From Bosea sp. NBC_00550 (lineage in GTDB: Bacteria > Pseudomonadota > Alphaproteobacteria > Rhizobiales > Beijerinckiaceae): a DNA stretch of 64,000 nucleotides. The stretch is taken from positions 4,926,501-4,990,500 of the forward strand of contig NZ_CP102772.1 of assembly GCF_026020075.1 (NCBI RefSeq), in the 5' to 3' direction. The notes beneath the pieces were generated by a model. That model worked only from the letters and a program-made list of their open reading frames with translations. It was not told where the DNA came from and ran no database searches. Of this stretch, positions 1 through 10,805 are shown piece after piece. Position numbers and translations under genes: made by a program. Within the stretch, counting starts at the first letter, position 1; each line of letters starts with the position of its first letter.

Positions 1-64
1 GAAGCCGCGGCCCGCACCGCAGCCCGCAGTCATCACCCCCATGGTCGCCGTCGCGACGGCTTGA
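1..64 (+). CDS. C-terminal tail of an upstream gene (partial)
   Basis: An open frame enters from the left edge and ends at a TGA at 62-64. The visible tail is about 20 residues and rich in Pro, Ala and Val. The phnE ATG follows 18 bases later, so the two would be co-transcribed. By analogy with phosphonate uptake operons the gene could be another transporter component (PhnC, PhnD or a first PhnE), but the tail carries no recognisable motif. The reading frame is seen; the identity is not. Confidence 0.4.
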   Translation, partial: KPRPAPQPAVITPMVAVATA

Positions 65-82
65 ACGAGACAGGATCCGGCC

Positions 83-886
83 ATGTCATTCGGTAGCTTG
101 CAACTCGTCATGCGTCCGCCCCAAGGCCGTTTCGGCTGGTGGGGCGTCGCGCTCGCATCCCTCGCGATCGTCGCCTTCCTCTGGTGGGCGGCGATCGGTT
201 CGCAGATCAACGCGACCAATCTCTGGAACGGAATCCCCTATATGTGGGACTTCCTGGTCCGGATGACGCCGCCCAATCCCGAGTTCCTCGAACGGCTCTG
301 GAAACCGGCCCTCGAAAGCCTGCAGGTCGCCGTCTGGGGCACCCTGCTCGGGGTCGTCCTGGCGCTGCCGATCTGCTTCTTCGCAGCGCGCAACCTGACC
401 CCGAGCCCGGCCGTCTTCCATGCGACGCGGCAATTGCTCAACTGCATGCGCGGCATCAACGAGATCATCCTGGCGCTGATCTTCGTGGCGGCTATCGGAT
501 TGGGCCCCTTCGCCGGCGTGCTCGCGCTCGCCATCCACGGTGCCGGCATGCTCGGCAAGTTCTTCGCCGAGGCGATGGAGGATATCGACGAAGGGCCGCT
601 GGAGGCCTTCCGCTCGGCCGGAGTCGGCCCGTTCCAGACCTTCTTCTTCGGCGTGTTGCCGCAGGTCCTGCCGACCTGGCTCGGCACCATCTTCTACCGG
701 CTGGAGACCAATGTCCGGCAGTCGACGGTGCTCGGCATGGTCGGCGCCGGCGGCATCGGCTTCGAGCTGGTATCCTCGATGAAGCTCTTCAAGTACCAGG
801 ACACCGCCACCTGCATCCTCGTCATCCTCGCGATGGTGCTGGTGGCCGACCTGGTCTCGTCTCGCGTCCGGGCGCTGATCCGCTGA
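83..886 (+). CDS. phnE: Phosphonate ABC transporter permease PhnE
   Basis: Inner-membrane permease, 267 aa, of a PhnCDE-type phosphonate importer. It has a first membrane segment near residues 20-40, further segments around 80-100, 125-150 and 235-260, and the binding-protein-dependent permease core in which residues around 165-185 (IDEGPLEAFRSAGVGPFQ) form the EAA-type loop that contacts the ATPase. The stretch VRQSTVLGMVGAGGIGFEL near 210-230 is characteristic of PhnE. The start is the ATG behind a weak AGGA. The partial gene upstream is probably in the same operon, and the gene ends just before a strong hairpin at 1029-1054. The PhnC and PhnD partners would lie left of the window. Confidence 0.9.
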   Translation: MSFGSLQLVMRPPQGRFGWWGVALASLAIVAFLWWAAIGSQINATNLWNGIPYMWDFLVRMTPPNPEFLERLWKPALESLQVAVWGTLLGVVLALPICFFAARNLTPSPAVFHATRQLLNCMRGINEIILALIFVAAIGLGPFAGVLALAIHGAGMLGKFFAEAMEDIDEGPLEAFRSAGVGPFQTFFFGVLPQVLPTWLGTIFYRLETNVRQSTVLGMVGAGGIGFELVSSMKLFKYQDTATCILVILAMVLVADLVSSRVRALIR

Positions 887-1028
887 CCGGCGCGGCAGGG
901 ATTTCGATCTGAGCCTGCATCCGAGGGTTGGGCGCAAGCGGGCGGACTTATGCCCGTCCGCAGTGCGACGGCCAGCCGCTGCTCGGGCCTCGTGATCGGA
1001 ATGAGCGGCAGCTTGCCGATCATGGCGC

Positions 1029-1054
1029 AAACCCGCTGCCGCCGCAGCGGGTTT
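1029..1054. terminator. Bidirectional hairpin terminator between phnE and lysR
   Basis: A perfect 11-bp stem (AAACCCGCTGC / GCAGCGGGTTT) with a 4-base loop lies between the convergent phnE (plus) and LysR gene (minus). T-rich ends on both strands fit a bidirectional intrinsic terminator. Confidence 0.8.
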
Positions 1055-1063
1055 GAACGTCGC

Positions 1064-1942
1064 CTAGACCCCATCGATGATTTGCGGGACCGTCTCGAAG
1101 AAGCTCCGGACCAGCGGGAGGCGCCGCCGCTCCGCCCGGCAGGCGACATATTCGCCGACGCTGAAATCGGCGCCCGTCAGGATCAGCCGCTTCAGATTCG
1201 GCTCGGGCCTGAACTCGGCTTCGAAGACGACACCGATGCCGAAGCCGGCCGCGACGGCCTCCCGGACGGCTTCGCGGGACTGCACTTCGAGCAGGTTCAT
1301 CGGCTTGACCCCGGCCATCGAAAGCCGGTTCTCGAAAACCTCCCGGGTGATGGATCCCCGCTCGCGCAGGACGATATCCTGGCCGGCAAAGGCCTCGATC
1401 GGGATGCTGTCGTGCCGCGCCAGCTCGTGATCCGCCGCGATGAACGCGACCAGATGATCCGATCGCAGCTTGATGCTGTAGATGCGCGGGTCGGAGTTCG
1501 GGCGGGCCGTTATGGCGACATCGGCCGCGAAATCCATGATCTGGTCGACCACTTCGGACGAGTTGCCGATGGTGAGGGAAAAGGTCAGGCCGGGGTAATT
1601 CGCGCGCATCCTGGCCAGGGCCGGCATGACATGCGTCGCGCTATCGGCCGCGATGCGCAGGTGACCGCGCTGCAGGGTTCGCGTGCCCGCCAGGAGCGCC
1701 TGCGCCTCGTCCTGCGCGGTGAACAGCCGTGCGGTAATCACGAAGAGGCTTTGGCCGAGCGGCGTCAGCCTGACGTGCCGCCCCATCCGGTCGAAAAGGC
1801 GCACGCCATACGCATCCTCGAGCGCCTTCACCTGCGCCGACAGCGTCGGCTGGCTGAGATTGCGGGCCTTTGCCGCGCCGGTGAAGCTCTCGGCTTCGGC
1901 CACGGCATGGAACGCGGCAAGGCCGGAATAACTGACGATCAT
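1064..1942 (-). CDS. LysR-family regulator, divergent from phnW
   Basis: Transcription regulator of 292 aa. The N-terminal winged helix-turn-helix (residues 1-60, with SFTGAAKARNLSQPTLSAQVKALE) is followed by a two-lobed LysR effector domain (about 88-290). It is divergent from phnW across a 108-base gap that holds a perfect inverted repeat with LysR T-N11-A geometry. The position points to control of the phnW-phnA-phnY operon, with AEP or a catabolite as inducer. Family assignment is secure; the effector is inference. A second LysR gene of similar type lies at 10806-11675. Confidence 0.88.
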   Translation of the reverse strand: MIVSYSGLAAFHAVAEAESFTGAAKARNLSQPTLSAQVKALEDAYGVRLFDRMGRHVRLTPLGQSLFVITARLFTAQDEAQALLAGTRTLQRGHLRIAADSATHVMPALARMRANYPGLTFSLTIGNSSEVVDQIMDFAADVAITARPNSDPRIYSIKLRSDHLVAFIAADHELARHDSIPIEAFAGQDIVLRERGSITREVFENRLSMAGVKPMNLLEVQSREAVREAVAAGFGIGVVFEAEFRPEPNLKRLILTGADFSVGEYVACRAERRRLPLVRSFFETVPQIIDGV

Positions 1943-1944
1943 TG

Positions 1945-1963
1945 CTATAGATCCTGTCTATAG
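1945..1963. promoter_or_regulatory. Putative LysR operator between lysR and phnW
   Basis: Perfect 7-bp inverted repeat CTATAGA-tcctg-TCTATAG directly upstream of the lysR start codon and about 90 bases before the phnW start. It contains the T-N11-A core of LysR sites. Binding is inferred. Confidence 0.6.
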
Positions 1964-2050
1964 ATGACATGCAAACGATGTATTGGACCTATGTCAAGGC
2001 GGCGTTCTAGCGTGGGCCATCCGCTGAAGAAACAAGAGCGAGACCGCGCC

Positions 2051-3196
2051 ATGGCCCAAGTCCGACGCCCCGCAACCTCCGAGACCGGCGATCCGCTGCT
2101 TCTGACGCCGGGGCCGCTGACGACCAGCAAGGCCATCAAGGAGGCGATGGTCCATGACTGGGGCTCCCGCGACGCCACATTCGTCGGAATCAACAAGGCC
2201 GTCATGGACGAGCTGCCCAAGGTCATCCATGGCGAAGCGGATTTCGTCACCGTGCCGATGCAGGGTTCGGGCACCTTCGCCGTCGAGGCGATGCTGACCA
2301 CTTTCGTGCCCCGTGACGGCAAGATCCTGGTCCTGATCAACGGCGCCTATGGCCAGCGCGCCAAGCGCATCCTGGAGATCGCGGGTCGCTCGGTGGTCGC
2401 TCATGAGACGGCCGAGGACACGCCGCCGGATCTGGCGGAGATCGACCGCATGCTGGTCACCGATACCGGCATCACCCATCTCTTCGCGGTTCACTGCGAG
2501 ACGACGAGCGGCATCCGAAACCCGATCGAGGCCATCGCGGCGCTGGCCAAGCGCCATGGCCGCCGGCTGCTGGTCGACTCGATGAGCGCCTTCGGAGCCC
2601 TGCCGCTCGACAGCCGCGAGATATATTTCGACGCGGTCGCGGCGTCGTCGAACAAGTGCATTCAGGGCGTGCCCGGGCTCGGCTTCGTCATCGCCCGCAA
2701 GAACGCCCTCGCCGAGACCCAGGGCAACGCCACCACGCTCGTGCTCGATCTTCACGACCAGCATGCCGGTTTCGAGCGCACCGGCCAGTACCGCTTCACC
2801 CCGCCGATCCACGTCATCGTCGCCTTCCACGCGGCGCTGCAGGAGTTCTGGGCCGAGGGCGGCGTTGCCGGGCGCGGCGAGCGCTATGCCGAGAACGCCC
2901 GCATCCTGATCGAAGGCATGGAGGGGCTCGGTTTCCGCACGCTGCTGCCGGCCGCGCGGCAGGCGCCGATCATCGTCACCTTCCACATGCCGGAGGACAA
3001 GCGCTTCGTCTTCCAGCGCTTCTACGACGCGCTGAAGGACGCCGGCTACGTGATCTATCCCGGCAAGCTCACTGTGGCCGACAGCTTCCGTATCGGCTGC
3101 ATCGGGGCGCTCGGCGCTCAGGACATGCGGGCCTTCGTCGCCACCGTGTCGGATGTGCTCGCCGAGATGGGCGTCGGCCTGAAGTCGGCCGCTTGA
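2051..3196 (+). CDS. phnW: 2-aminoethylphosphonate:pyruvate aminotransferase
   Basis: PLP enzyme (381 aa, class V fold) that transfers the amino group of 2-aminoethylphosphonate to pyruvate, giving phosphonoacetaldehyde and alanine. The N-terminal LLLTPGPLTTS motif and DWGSRD are typical of PhnW. The PLP lysine is K202 in SSNKCIQGVPG. The frame is open further upstream to 1964, but the ATG at 2051 matches the family N-terminus and has an AAGAGCGAG stretch before it. It begins the phnW-phnA-phnY operon; the phnA start follows 11 bases after its stop. The cluster contains phnY and phnA rather than a PhnX phosphonatase, so the product is oxidised rather than directly cleaved. Confidence 0.95.
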   Translation: MAQVRRPATSETGDPLLLTPGPLTTSKAIKEAMVHDWGSRDATFVGINKAVMDELPKVIHGEADFVTVPMQGSGTFAVEAMLTTFVPRDGKILVLINGAYGQRAKRILEIAGRSVVAHETAEDTPPDLAEIDRMLVTDTGITHLFAVHCETTSGIRNPIEAIAALAKRHGRRLLVDSMSAFGALPLDSREIYFDAVAASSNKCIQGVPGLGFVIARKNALAETQGNATTLVLDLHDQHAGFERTGQYRFTPPIHVIVAFHAALQEFWAEGGVAGRGERYAENARILIEGMEGLGFRTLLPAARQAPIIVTFHMPEDKRFVFQRFYDALKDAGYVIYPGKLTVADSFRIGCIGALGAQDMRAFVATVSDVLAEMGVGLKSAA

Positions 3197-3207
3197 GGGA
3201 GGTGATG

Positions 3208-4461
3208 ATGAACATGCATTCGAAGGTCGGATCGGATGTCGTCGCGAACGGCCGGGGCTATGCCCGCCCGCAGCGTCCGACAGTGGTGATCTGCATGGAC
3301 GGCTCGGAGCCGGCCTATATAGAGGCTGCCAGCGCGAAGGGGCTGACGCCCAACCTCGACCGGATCATGCGGACGGGCGCGAGCACGCATGCCTATTCGG
3401 TGATCCCGAGCTTCACCAACCCGAACAACCTCTCGATCATCACCGGCCGTCCGCCGGCGGTCCACGGCATCGCCGGAAACTTCTTCTACGACCGCGAGGC
3501 GAAGGAGGAGGTGATGATGAACGAGGCCCGCTTCCTGCGCGCGCCGACCATCCTCGCCGAGTTCCAGAAGTCTGGCCTCAAGGTCGCGATGGTCACCGCC
3601 AAGGACAAGCTGCGCACCTTGCTCGGCAAGGGCCTCGACTTCACGGCCGGCACCGCCATCGCCTTCTCCTCGGAGAAGGCCGACAAGGCCAACAAGGCCG
3701 AGAACGGCATCGAGAGCGTGCTCGACTTCGTCGGGATGCCCGTGCCGTCGGTCTATTCGGCCGATCTCTCGGAGTTCGTCTTCGCCGCCGGCGTCAAGCT
3801 GCTGGAGACCTTCAAGCCTGACCTGATGTACCTCTCGACCACCGACTATGTGCAGCATAAGGCGGCGCCCGGTTCGGAGATGGCTGATGCCTTCTACGCC
3901 ATGTTCGACGGTTATGTCGGCAGGCTCGACGCGCTCGGCTGCACGCTCGTGATCACAGCCGACCACGGCATGAACGACAAGCATCTGCCCAATGGCGAGC
4001 CGGACGTCGTCTACCTGCAGAGCCTGATGGATGAATGGTATGGCAAGGGCACGATGCGCGTGATCCTGCCGATCACCGACCCTTACGTGGTCCATCATGG
4101 CGCGCTCGGCTCCTTCGCCACGGTCTACCTGCCTGATGGCGCTGACCAGGTGGAGGTCGCGGCCCGCATCTCCGGCCTCGACGGCATCGCGCTGGCGGTG
4201 ACGTCCGCCGAGGCTTGCGAGCGCTTCGAACTGCCGGCCGACCGGATCGGCGATGTCGTAGTCGTCTCGACGCGACAGAAGGTCATCGGCACCTCGCCTG
4301 ACAGGCACGATCTCTCCGGCCTGACCGAGCCGCTGCGCTCGCATGGCGGCATCACCGAGCAGCGTGTGCCGATGATCGCCAACCGGCCGATCACCGTCCC
4401 CGAAGGACGGGTCCTGCGCAATTTCGACGTCTTCGACGTCGCCCTGAACCTGGTGAACTGA
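3208..4461 (+). CDS. phnA: Phosphonoacetate hydrolase
   Basis: Alkaline-phosphatase-superfamily, di-zinc C-P hydrolase (417 aa) that splits phosphonoacetate into acetate and phosphate. The expected residues are present: D31 (CMDGSEP), the nucleophile T70 (SFTNPNN), D213 and H217 (TTDYVQHK), D252-H253 (ADHG) and H379 (SHGG). GGGAGG at 3197-3202 precedes several in-frame starts (GTG 3202, ATG 3205, 3208, 3214). ATG 3208 is chosen for spacing, and the exact start is uncertain by a few residues. It is the last step of the PhnWYA route and releases phosphate without the C-P lyase. Confidence 0.95.
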   Translation: MNMHSKVGSDVVANGRGYARPQRPTVVICMDGSEPAYIEAASAKGLTPNLDRIMRTGASTHAYSVIPSFTNPNNLSIITGRPPAVHGIAGNFFYDREAKEEVMMNEARFLRAPTILAEFQKSGLKVAMVTAKDKLRTLLGKGLDFTAGTAIAFSSEKADKANKAENGIESVLDFVGMPVPSVYSADLSEFVFAAGVKLLETFKPDLMYLSTTDYVQHKAAPGSEMADAFYAMFDGYVGRLDALGCTLVITADHGMNDKHLPNGEPDVVYLQSLMDEWYGKGTMRVILPITDPYVVHHGALGSFATVYLPDGADQVEVAARISGLDGIALAVTSAEACERFELPADRIGDVVVVSTRQKVIGTSPDRHDLSGLTEPLRSHGGITEQRVPMIANRPITVPEGRVLRNFDVFDVALNLVN

Positions 4462-4462
4462 G

Positions 4463-5914
4463 ATGAACGCGACGGTGAGGCCGCCGGTGCGGCGCGAGGC
4501 GATGCGCATCGCCGGCAAGCTGGTCACGACCGACGACATGCTCGAGGTCAAGAACCCCTATGACGACAGCGTGGTCGGGCTGATCCCGGCCGCCCGTCCC
4601 GAGCATGTGCGCGAGGCCTTCGCCCAGGCGAAGGCGTTCAAGCCGAAGCTGACCCGCTACGAGCGCCAGCAGATCCTGCAGAAGACGGCCGAATTGCTGC
4701 GCGACCGCAAGGAGCTGTTCGCCAAGCTGATCACGGCGGAAGCCGGCCTGTGCTGGAAGGATTCGCTCTATGAGGCCAGCCGTGCGTATGACGTCTGGTC
4801 CTTCGCGGCCCAACTCACCATCAAGGACGATGGCGAGATGTTCTCCTGCGACATCTCGCCGAACGGCAAGGCGCGCAAGATCTTCACCACGCGCCAGCCG
4901 CTGCTCGGCGTGATCTCGGCGATCACCCCGTTCAACCATCCGCTCAACATGGTCAGCCACAAGCTGGCCCCGGCAATCGCGACCAACAACCGCCTCGTGC
5001 TGAAGCCGACCGAGCTGACGCCGCTGACCGCATTGGCGCTAGCCGACGTGCTCTACGAGGCCGGCCTGCCGCCGGAGATGCTCTCGGTCGTCACCGGCAA
5101 CCCCTCGACCATGGGCGACGCGATGATCACCGATCCCGACGCCGACCTGGTGACCTTCACCGGCTCGGTCAGGGTCGGCAAGCACATCGCCGCCCATGCC
5201 GGCTACAAGCGCATCGTGCTGGAACTTGGCGGCAACGACCCGCTGATCGTCATGGAGGATGCCGACCTCGACAAGGCGGCCGAGCTCGCCGTCACCGGCG
5301 CGACCAAGAACTCGGGCCAGCGCTGCACCGCGGTCAAGCGCATCCTCGTCGTCGAGAGCGTCGCCGACGCCTTCTCCAAGCTGGTGGTCGAGAAGGCCAG
5401 GAAGCTGAAATGCGGCGACCCGATGGACCCCGAGACCGATGTCGGCTGCGTCATCAACGCCCGCTCGGCCACGCTTTTCCAGGCTCGCGTCGACGATGCG
5501 GTGAGCAAGGGCGCGCAGGTGCTCCACGGCGAGCGCGCGCAGGGTGCGCTGTTCCATCCGACGGTGGTCGACCACATTCCTTATGACTGCGAACTTGTGC
5601 ACGAAGAGACTTTCGGCCCGGTGATCCCGATCATCCGGGTGCCCGACGACATCGCGGAAGTCATCCGGATCTCGAACTCGACCGCCTATGGCCTGTCCTC
5701 CGGCGTCTGCACCAACCGCTTCGACTACATCCAGCGCTTCATCGCCGAGCTCGAGGTCGGCACGGTCAATGTCTGGGAAGTGCCGGGCTACCGGATCGAG
5801 ATGTCCCCGTTCGGCGGCATCAAGGATTCCGGCCTCGGCTACAAGGAAGGCGTCGTCGAAGCCATGAAGAGCTTCACCAACGTCAAGACCTGGTCCCAGC
5901 CCTGGACCGCCTGA
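4463..5914 (+). CDS. phnY: Phosphonoacetaldehyde dehydrogenase
   Basis: Aldehyde-dehydrogenase-family enzyme (483 aa) that oxidises phosphonoacetaldehyde to phosphonoacetate with NAD(P)+. The catalytic cysteine is C288 in [11 protein letters not shown], and the general base is E254 in LELGGNDP. The start lies one base after the phnA stop, so translation is probably coupled. The position between phnW/phnA and an AEP importer supports PhnY over a generic aldehyde dehydrogenase. A strong terminator follows at 5931. Confidence 0.95.
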   Translation: MNATVRPPVRREAMRIAGKLVTTDDMLEVKNPYDDSVVGLIPAARPEHVREAFAQAKAFKPKLTRYERQQILQKTAELLRDRKELFAKLITAEAGLCWKDSLYEASRAYDVWSFAAQLTIKDDGEMFSCDISPNGKARKIFTTRQPLLGVISAITPFNHPLNMVSHKLAPAIATNNRLVLKPTELTPLTALALADVLYEAGLPPEMLSVVTGNPSTMGDAMITDPDADLVTFTGSVRVGKHIAAHAGYKRIVLELGGNDPLIVMEDADLDKAAELAVTGATKNSGQRCTAVKRILVVESVADAFSKLVVEKARKLKCGDPMDPETDVGCVINARSATLFQARVDDAVSKGAQVLHGERAQGALFHPTVVDHIPYDCELVHEETFGPVIPIIRVPDDIAEVIRISNSTAYGLSSGVCTNRFDYIQRFIAELEVGTVNVWEVPGYRIEMSPFGGIKDSGLGYKEGVVEAMKSFTNVKTWSQPWTA

Positions 5915-5930
5915 AGGCGAAGAACGACCG

Positions 5931-5960
5931 AAGCCGGCGGCTCGACCCGCCGGCTTTTCC
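5931..5960 (+). terminator. Intrinsic terminator after phnY
   Basis: A 10-bp GC-rich stem (AAGCCGGCGG / CCGCCGGCTT) with a 6-base loop is followed by TT and a short pyrimidine run. It separates the phnWAY genes from the importer genes. Confidence 0.8.
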
Positions 5961-6023
5961 AAATCCAGGGGAATGAAGCGCCGGAAGAGTGCCCAAACTG
6001 AACGTAATGAGGGGATGAGAACA

Positions 6024-7043
6024 ATGAAGAGCTGGCTTGCTTCCTGTGTTATCGGCGCTTTCGCACTCGCACTTCCGGGCGCTGCGCAGGCACAAAAGAC
6101 GAAGGTGACGATCTACACCGCGCTGGAGAACGACCAGCTCGGGCCGTTCAAGGCTTCCATCGAGAAGGCCGTGCCCGACGCGGAAGTGGTCTGGGTTCGC
6201 GATTCCACCGGCGTCATCACGGCCCGTTTCCTGGCCGAGAAGGACAATCCGCGTTCCGACATGGTGATGGGCCTCGCCGCGTCGAGCCTGCTGATGTTCG
6301 AGAAGGCCGGCCTGCTCGAAACCTACAAGCCTGCCGGCGCCGATGCGCTGAAGCCGGTCTTCCGGGACGGCAACGCTCCCTACACGTGGACCGGCATGGA
6401 CGCCTATCTCGGCGTCGTCTGCTACAACACCGCCGAAGCCAAGGGCGTCGCGGTACCGAGCTCGTGGAAGGACCTGCTCAACCCGGCATTCAAGGGCAAG
6501 ATCGTGATGCCCCATCCGGCGTCCTCCGGCACCGGCTATCTGATGGTCGCGGGCTGGCTGCAGAGCATGGGCGAGGCCGAGGGCTGGAAGTTCATGGACG
6601 GGCTGCACGAGAACATCGCGGCCTATCTGCATTCGGGTTCGGCGCCCTGCGTCCAGGCGGCGCGCGGCGAGCGCACCATCGGCCTGGCTCTCGACATGCG
6701 CGGCGCCGCCGAGAAGACCAAGGGCGCGCCGATCGAGGTCGTGATCCCGAAAGAGGGCGTAGGCTGGGAGATGGAAGCGAGCGCCATCGTCAAGGGCTCG
6801 AAGAACCTCGCCGTCGCGAAGAAGATCGCCGACTGGTCGACGACCAAGCAAGCGAACGAGCTCTACTCGAAGACCTATGCCATCGTGGCTGCGCCGGGCG
6901 TCGAGAACAAGCCGACGAACTACCCCGCCAACGCCGAAGCCGGGATGATCAAGAACGACCTGTCCTGGATGGCGGATAATCGTGAGCGTGTGCTCGCCGA
7001 ATGGTCCAAGCGCTACGAATCCAAGGCCGCGCCAAAGAACTGA
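6024..7043 (+). CDS. phnS: 2-aminoethylphosphonate ABC transporter binding protein
   Basis: Periplasmic solute-binding protein of the iron/AEP (Fbp-like) type, 339 aa. It has a Sec signal peptide with cleavage after AQA near residue 22-23, then KTKVTIYTALENDQ, typical of AEP-binding proteins of phnY-linked clusters. The ATG at 6024 is preceded by GAGGGG at good spacing; another ATG at 6015 is possible. It is followed by the matching ATPase and double-length permease, which together form an importer distinct from PhnCDE. The gene symbol follows the PhnS naming of AEP importers. Confidence 0.85.
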   Translation: MKSWLASCVIGAFALALPGAAQAQKTKVTIYTALENDQLGPFKASIEKAVPDAEVVWVRDSTGVITARFLAEKDNPRSDMVMGLAASSLLMFEKAGLLETYKPAGADALKPVFRDGNAPYTWTGMDAYLGVVCYNTAEAKGVAVPSSWKDLLNPAFKGKIVMPHPASSGTGYLMVAGWLQSMGEAEGWKFMDGLHENIAAYLHSGSAPCVQAARGERTIGLALDMRGAAEKTKGAPIEVVIPKEGVGWEMEASAIVKGSKNLAVAKKIADWSTTKQANELYSKTYAIVAAPGVENKPTNYPANAEAGMIKNDLSWMADNRERVLAEWSKRYESKAAPKN

Positions 7044-7054
7044 AGGCTGCCAAA

Positions 7055-7085
7055 CCGCCCCGACCCGCTGAAGCGGGCGGGGCGG
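7055..7085 (+). terminator. GC-rich hairpin between binding protein and ATPase genes
   Basis: Inverted repeat CCGCCCC-ga-CCCGC-tgaa-GCGGG-c-GGGGCGG, with no T run after it. Such hairpins after binding-protein genes often protect the 3' end or attenuate transcription, allowing more binding protein than ATPase. That role is inferred. Confidence 0.55.
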
Positions 7086-7174
7086 TACGGCTTATGCAAG
7101 CGCGGGGGTGACGGACTCAAGCCCTTGCTGGCCCTCCAGGCATAGTGCCGGGCGTTCAGAGGAAGGTCTTTACG

Positions 7175-8262
<1,088 letters not shown>

Positions 8263-8266
<4 letters not shown>

Positions 8267-9978
8267 GCGACGCCGCTCGCCCGCTCGCCATGACCGCGCC
8301 GGCCGTGAAGGTGTCGCCGCCTCGCATCATCGAGCGTCAGGTCGCCGGGGCGCTGATCCTGGCGCTCTGTGCCGTGCTGGTCCTCATTATCGCCCTGCCG
8401 CTCTGGGCGCTGCTGTCCAAGAGCCTCGAGGATGTCGACGGCCGCTTCGTCGGGCTGGCGAACTTCGTCAGCTATGCGACGACGCCGACGCTGCTCTCCT
8501 CGCTCACTAACAGCCTGTTCGTTGCCAGCATAACCACGGCGATCGTGGTCCCCGTCGCCTTTCTCTATGCCTATGCCCTGCGGCGGAGCTGCATCCCCGG
8601 CAAGGGCCTGTTCTATGCCGCGGCGATGATCCCGGTCTTCGCGCCCTCGCTCCTGTCGGGCCTGGCGCTGATCTACATCTTCGGCAATCAGGGCATCCTC
8701 AAATCCTGGATGATGGGCGCCTCGCTCTACGGACCCGTCGGCATCATCGCCGCGGAGGCGCTCTACAGCTTTCCCCACGCCATGCTGATCCTCGTCACGG
8801 CGCTCGCATTGTCCGACGGGCGGCTGCGCGAGGCGGCCGAGGCGATGGGCACCACGCGCTGGCGGATCTTCCGCACGATCACCCTACCGGGTGCGCGCTA
8901 CGGCGTGATCAGCGCCGCGTTCGTGGTATTCACCCTCGTCATCACCGATTTCGGTATTCCCAAGGTTATCGGCGGGCAGTTCAGCGTGCTCGCGACGGAC
9001 GCCTATCGGCAGGTCGTCGGCCAGCAGAACTTCCCGATGGGCGCCGTCGTCGGCATCATCCTGCTGGTCCCGGCCGTGCTCGCCTTCTTCGCAGACCGCG
9101 TGGTCCAGCGGCGGCAGAGCGCAATGCTCTCGGCCCGGGCCGTGCCCTATGCGCCGCGCCCGGACCGGCGCCGGGACCTCACCTTGCTCGGTTTCGTCGC
9201 GGTGATGGCGCTCGCCATCGTCGGGCCCTATGCGATCGCGTTCTGGGGCTCCTTCGTCAAATACTGGCCCTACAACCTCTCGCTGACGCTGGGCAATTAC
9301 GACTTCGCGGCGGTGGAGCCCGACGGCTGGGCCACCTATGGCAACTCGCTGCTGCTCGCCTCGCTGACGGCGGTGATCGGCACGGCGCTGATCTTCACCG
9401 GCGCCTATCTGATCGAGAAGGTGAAGCTGTTCCCGCAATTGCGCGCCTTCGCCCAGTTCCTGGCGATGCTGCCGATGGCGGTGCCCGGCCTCGTGCTCGG
9501 CCTCGGCTACGTCTTCTTCTTCAACGCGAACTGGAACCCGCTCGGCTTTCTCTATGGGACGCTGACGATCCTCGTGATCAACACCATCGCGCATTTCTAC
9601 ACGGTGGGGCACATCACGGCGCTGACGAGCCTGAAGCAGCTCGACGGCGAGTTCGAGTCGGTCTCCGCCTCGCTGAAGGTGCCGTTCTGGTCGACCTTTC
9701 GACGGGTGACCGCGCCGATTTGCCTGCCGGCGATCCTCGACATCGCGGTCTATGTCTTCGTCAACGCCCTGACCACGGTCTCCGCCGTGATCTTCCTCTA
9801 TGGCGCGGATACCAAGCTCGCCTCGATCGCGATCGTGCATATGGACGAAGCCGGGGCGATGGCCTCCGCCGCTGGCATGGCGAGCGTCATCATGCTCACC
9901 GCCATCGCCGTCAAGCTCGCCCATGCCGGCCTCGACCGGCTTGTCTTCGGCCGCCTGCAGCGCTGGCGCGACCGCTAG
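8263..9978 (+). CDS. phnU: 2-aminoethylphosphonate ABC transporter permease, fused halves
   Basis: Permease of 571 aa containing two binding-protein-dependent permease domains in one chain, about residues 60-290 and 345-560, each with six predicted membrane segments. Each half has an EAA-type loop: REAAEAMGTTRWRIFRTI near 189-206, and DGEFESVSASLKVPFWSTFR near 462-481. The double-length form is characteristic of AEP importers next to phnY/phnA. It is coupled to the ATPase by a 4-base overlap. Gene naming for this fused form varies (PhnU/PhnV); the symbol is tentative. Confidence 0.85.
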
Positions 9979-10051
9979 CGGTGCCGGCGTGACAGGGCGG
10001 ACGGCGAGATAGATCCTTCGTTTTCTCGACTGTCCAGCTAAGGATCCAAAC

Positions 10052-10789
10052 ATGCGCCTTGGCGTCATCGCCGACATTCACGGAAACCTGCTGGCGCTTG
10101 AGGCCGTCCTTGCGAAGCTGGATGATCTCGGCGTCGACCGGATCGTCAATCTCGGCGACTGCGCCTCCGGCCCGCTCTGGCCGGCCGAAACCGTGGCGCT
10201 GCTCCGGTCGCGCGGGATGAGCCATGTCCGCGGCAATCATGATCGTGCCCTCGGTGCTCCATCGCCCGAGGGGCTCGGAGCGTCCGACGGTTTCGCATGG
10301 CGCGCGCTCGACGCCGATGCACGCAGCTGGCTCGCCGGGCTGCCCGTCGAGCTTAGGCTCGGAGAGGCATTCTGCTTTCATGCCGGCCCGGGCTGCGACG
10401 ACACTTATCTGATGGAGGAGGTCCGGGACGGCCGCCTCCTGCCGGCCCCGATCGCCACCATCGAGGAACGGCTGGCAGGGCAGGCGGCGCCCTTGATGCT
10501 CTGCGCCCACAGCCATCTCGCCCGCACGGTGCGGCTGGGCTCGGGAACCATCGTCCTCAACCCCGGCAGCGTCGGAAACCCGGCCTACCACTCGCTGGGG
10601 CCGGCCCATGTCGCCGAGAGCGGCATGCCCCATGCCCGTTGCGCCGTGGTCACGACCGGGGCGGGCATCGCGGCGGAACTGCATCTCGTCGGCTATGATT
10701 GGGAAAGGGCGGCGCGCCAGGCGGATGCGAACGGCCGCCGGGACTGGGCCTACGCCCTGCGGACGGGCCAGGCGCTGCCTGGGGGCTGA
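10052..10789 (+). CDS. Calcineurin-like metallophosphoesterase
   Basis: Protein of 245 aa of the YfcE/MJ0936-type phosphoesterase group. The metal-binding set is intact: D8 and H10 (ADIHGN), D36 (NLGD), N62-H63 (GNHD), H110 (FHAGP), and H153/H155 (CAHSH). It has no signal peptide, so it is cytosolic. It lies 73 bases after the AEP permease gene in the same direction, with AAGGATCC before the ATG, and is probably in the same operon. It could cleave a phosphodiester released or made during phosphonate use; the substrate is unknown. Confidence 0.85.
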   Translation: MRLGVIADIHGNLLALEAVLAKLDDLGVDRIVNLGDCASGPLWPAETVALLRSRGMSHVRGNHDRALGAPSPEGLGASDGFAWRALDADARSWLAGLPVELRLGEAFCFHAGPGCDDTYLMEEVRDGRLLPAPIATIEERLAGQAAPLMLCAHSHLARTVRLGSGTIVLNPGSVGNPAYHSLGPAHVAESGMPHARCAVVTTGAGIAAELHLVGYDWERAARQADANGRRDWAYALRTGQALPGG

Positions 10790-10805
10790 AACCGGCGCGG
10801 CGCCG

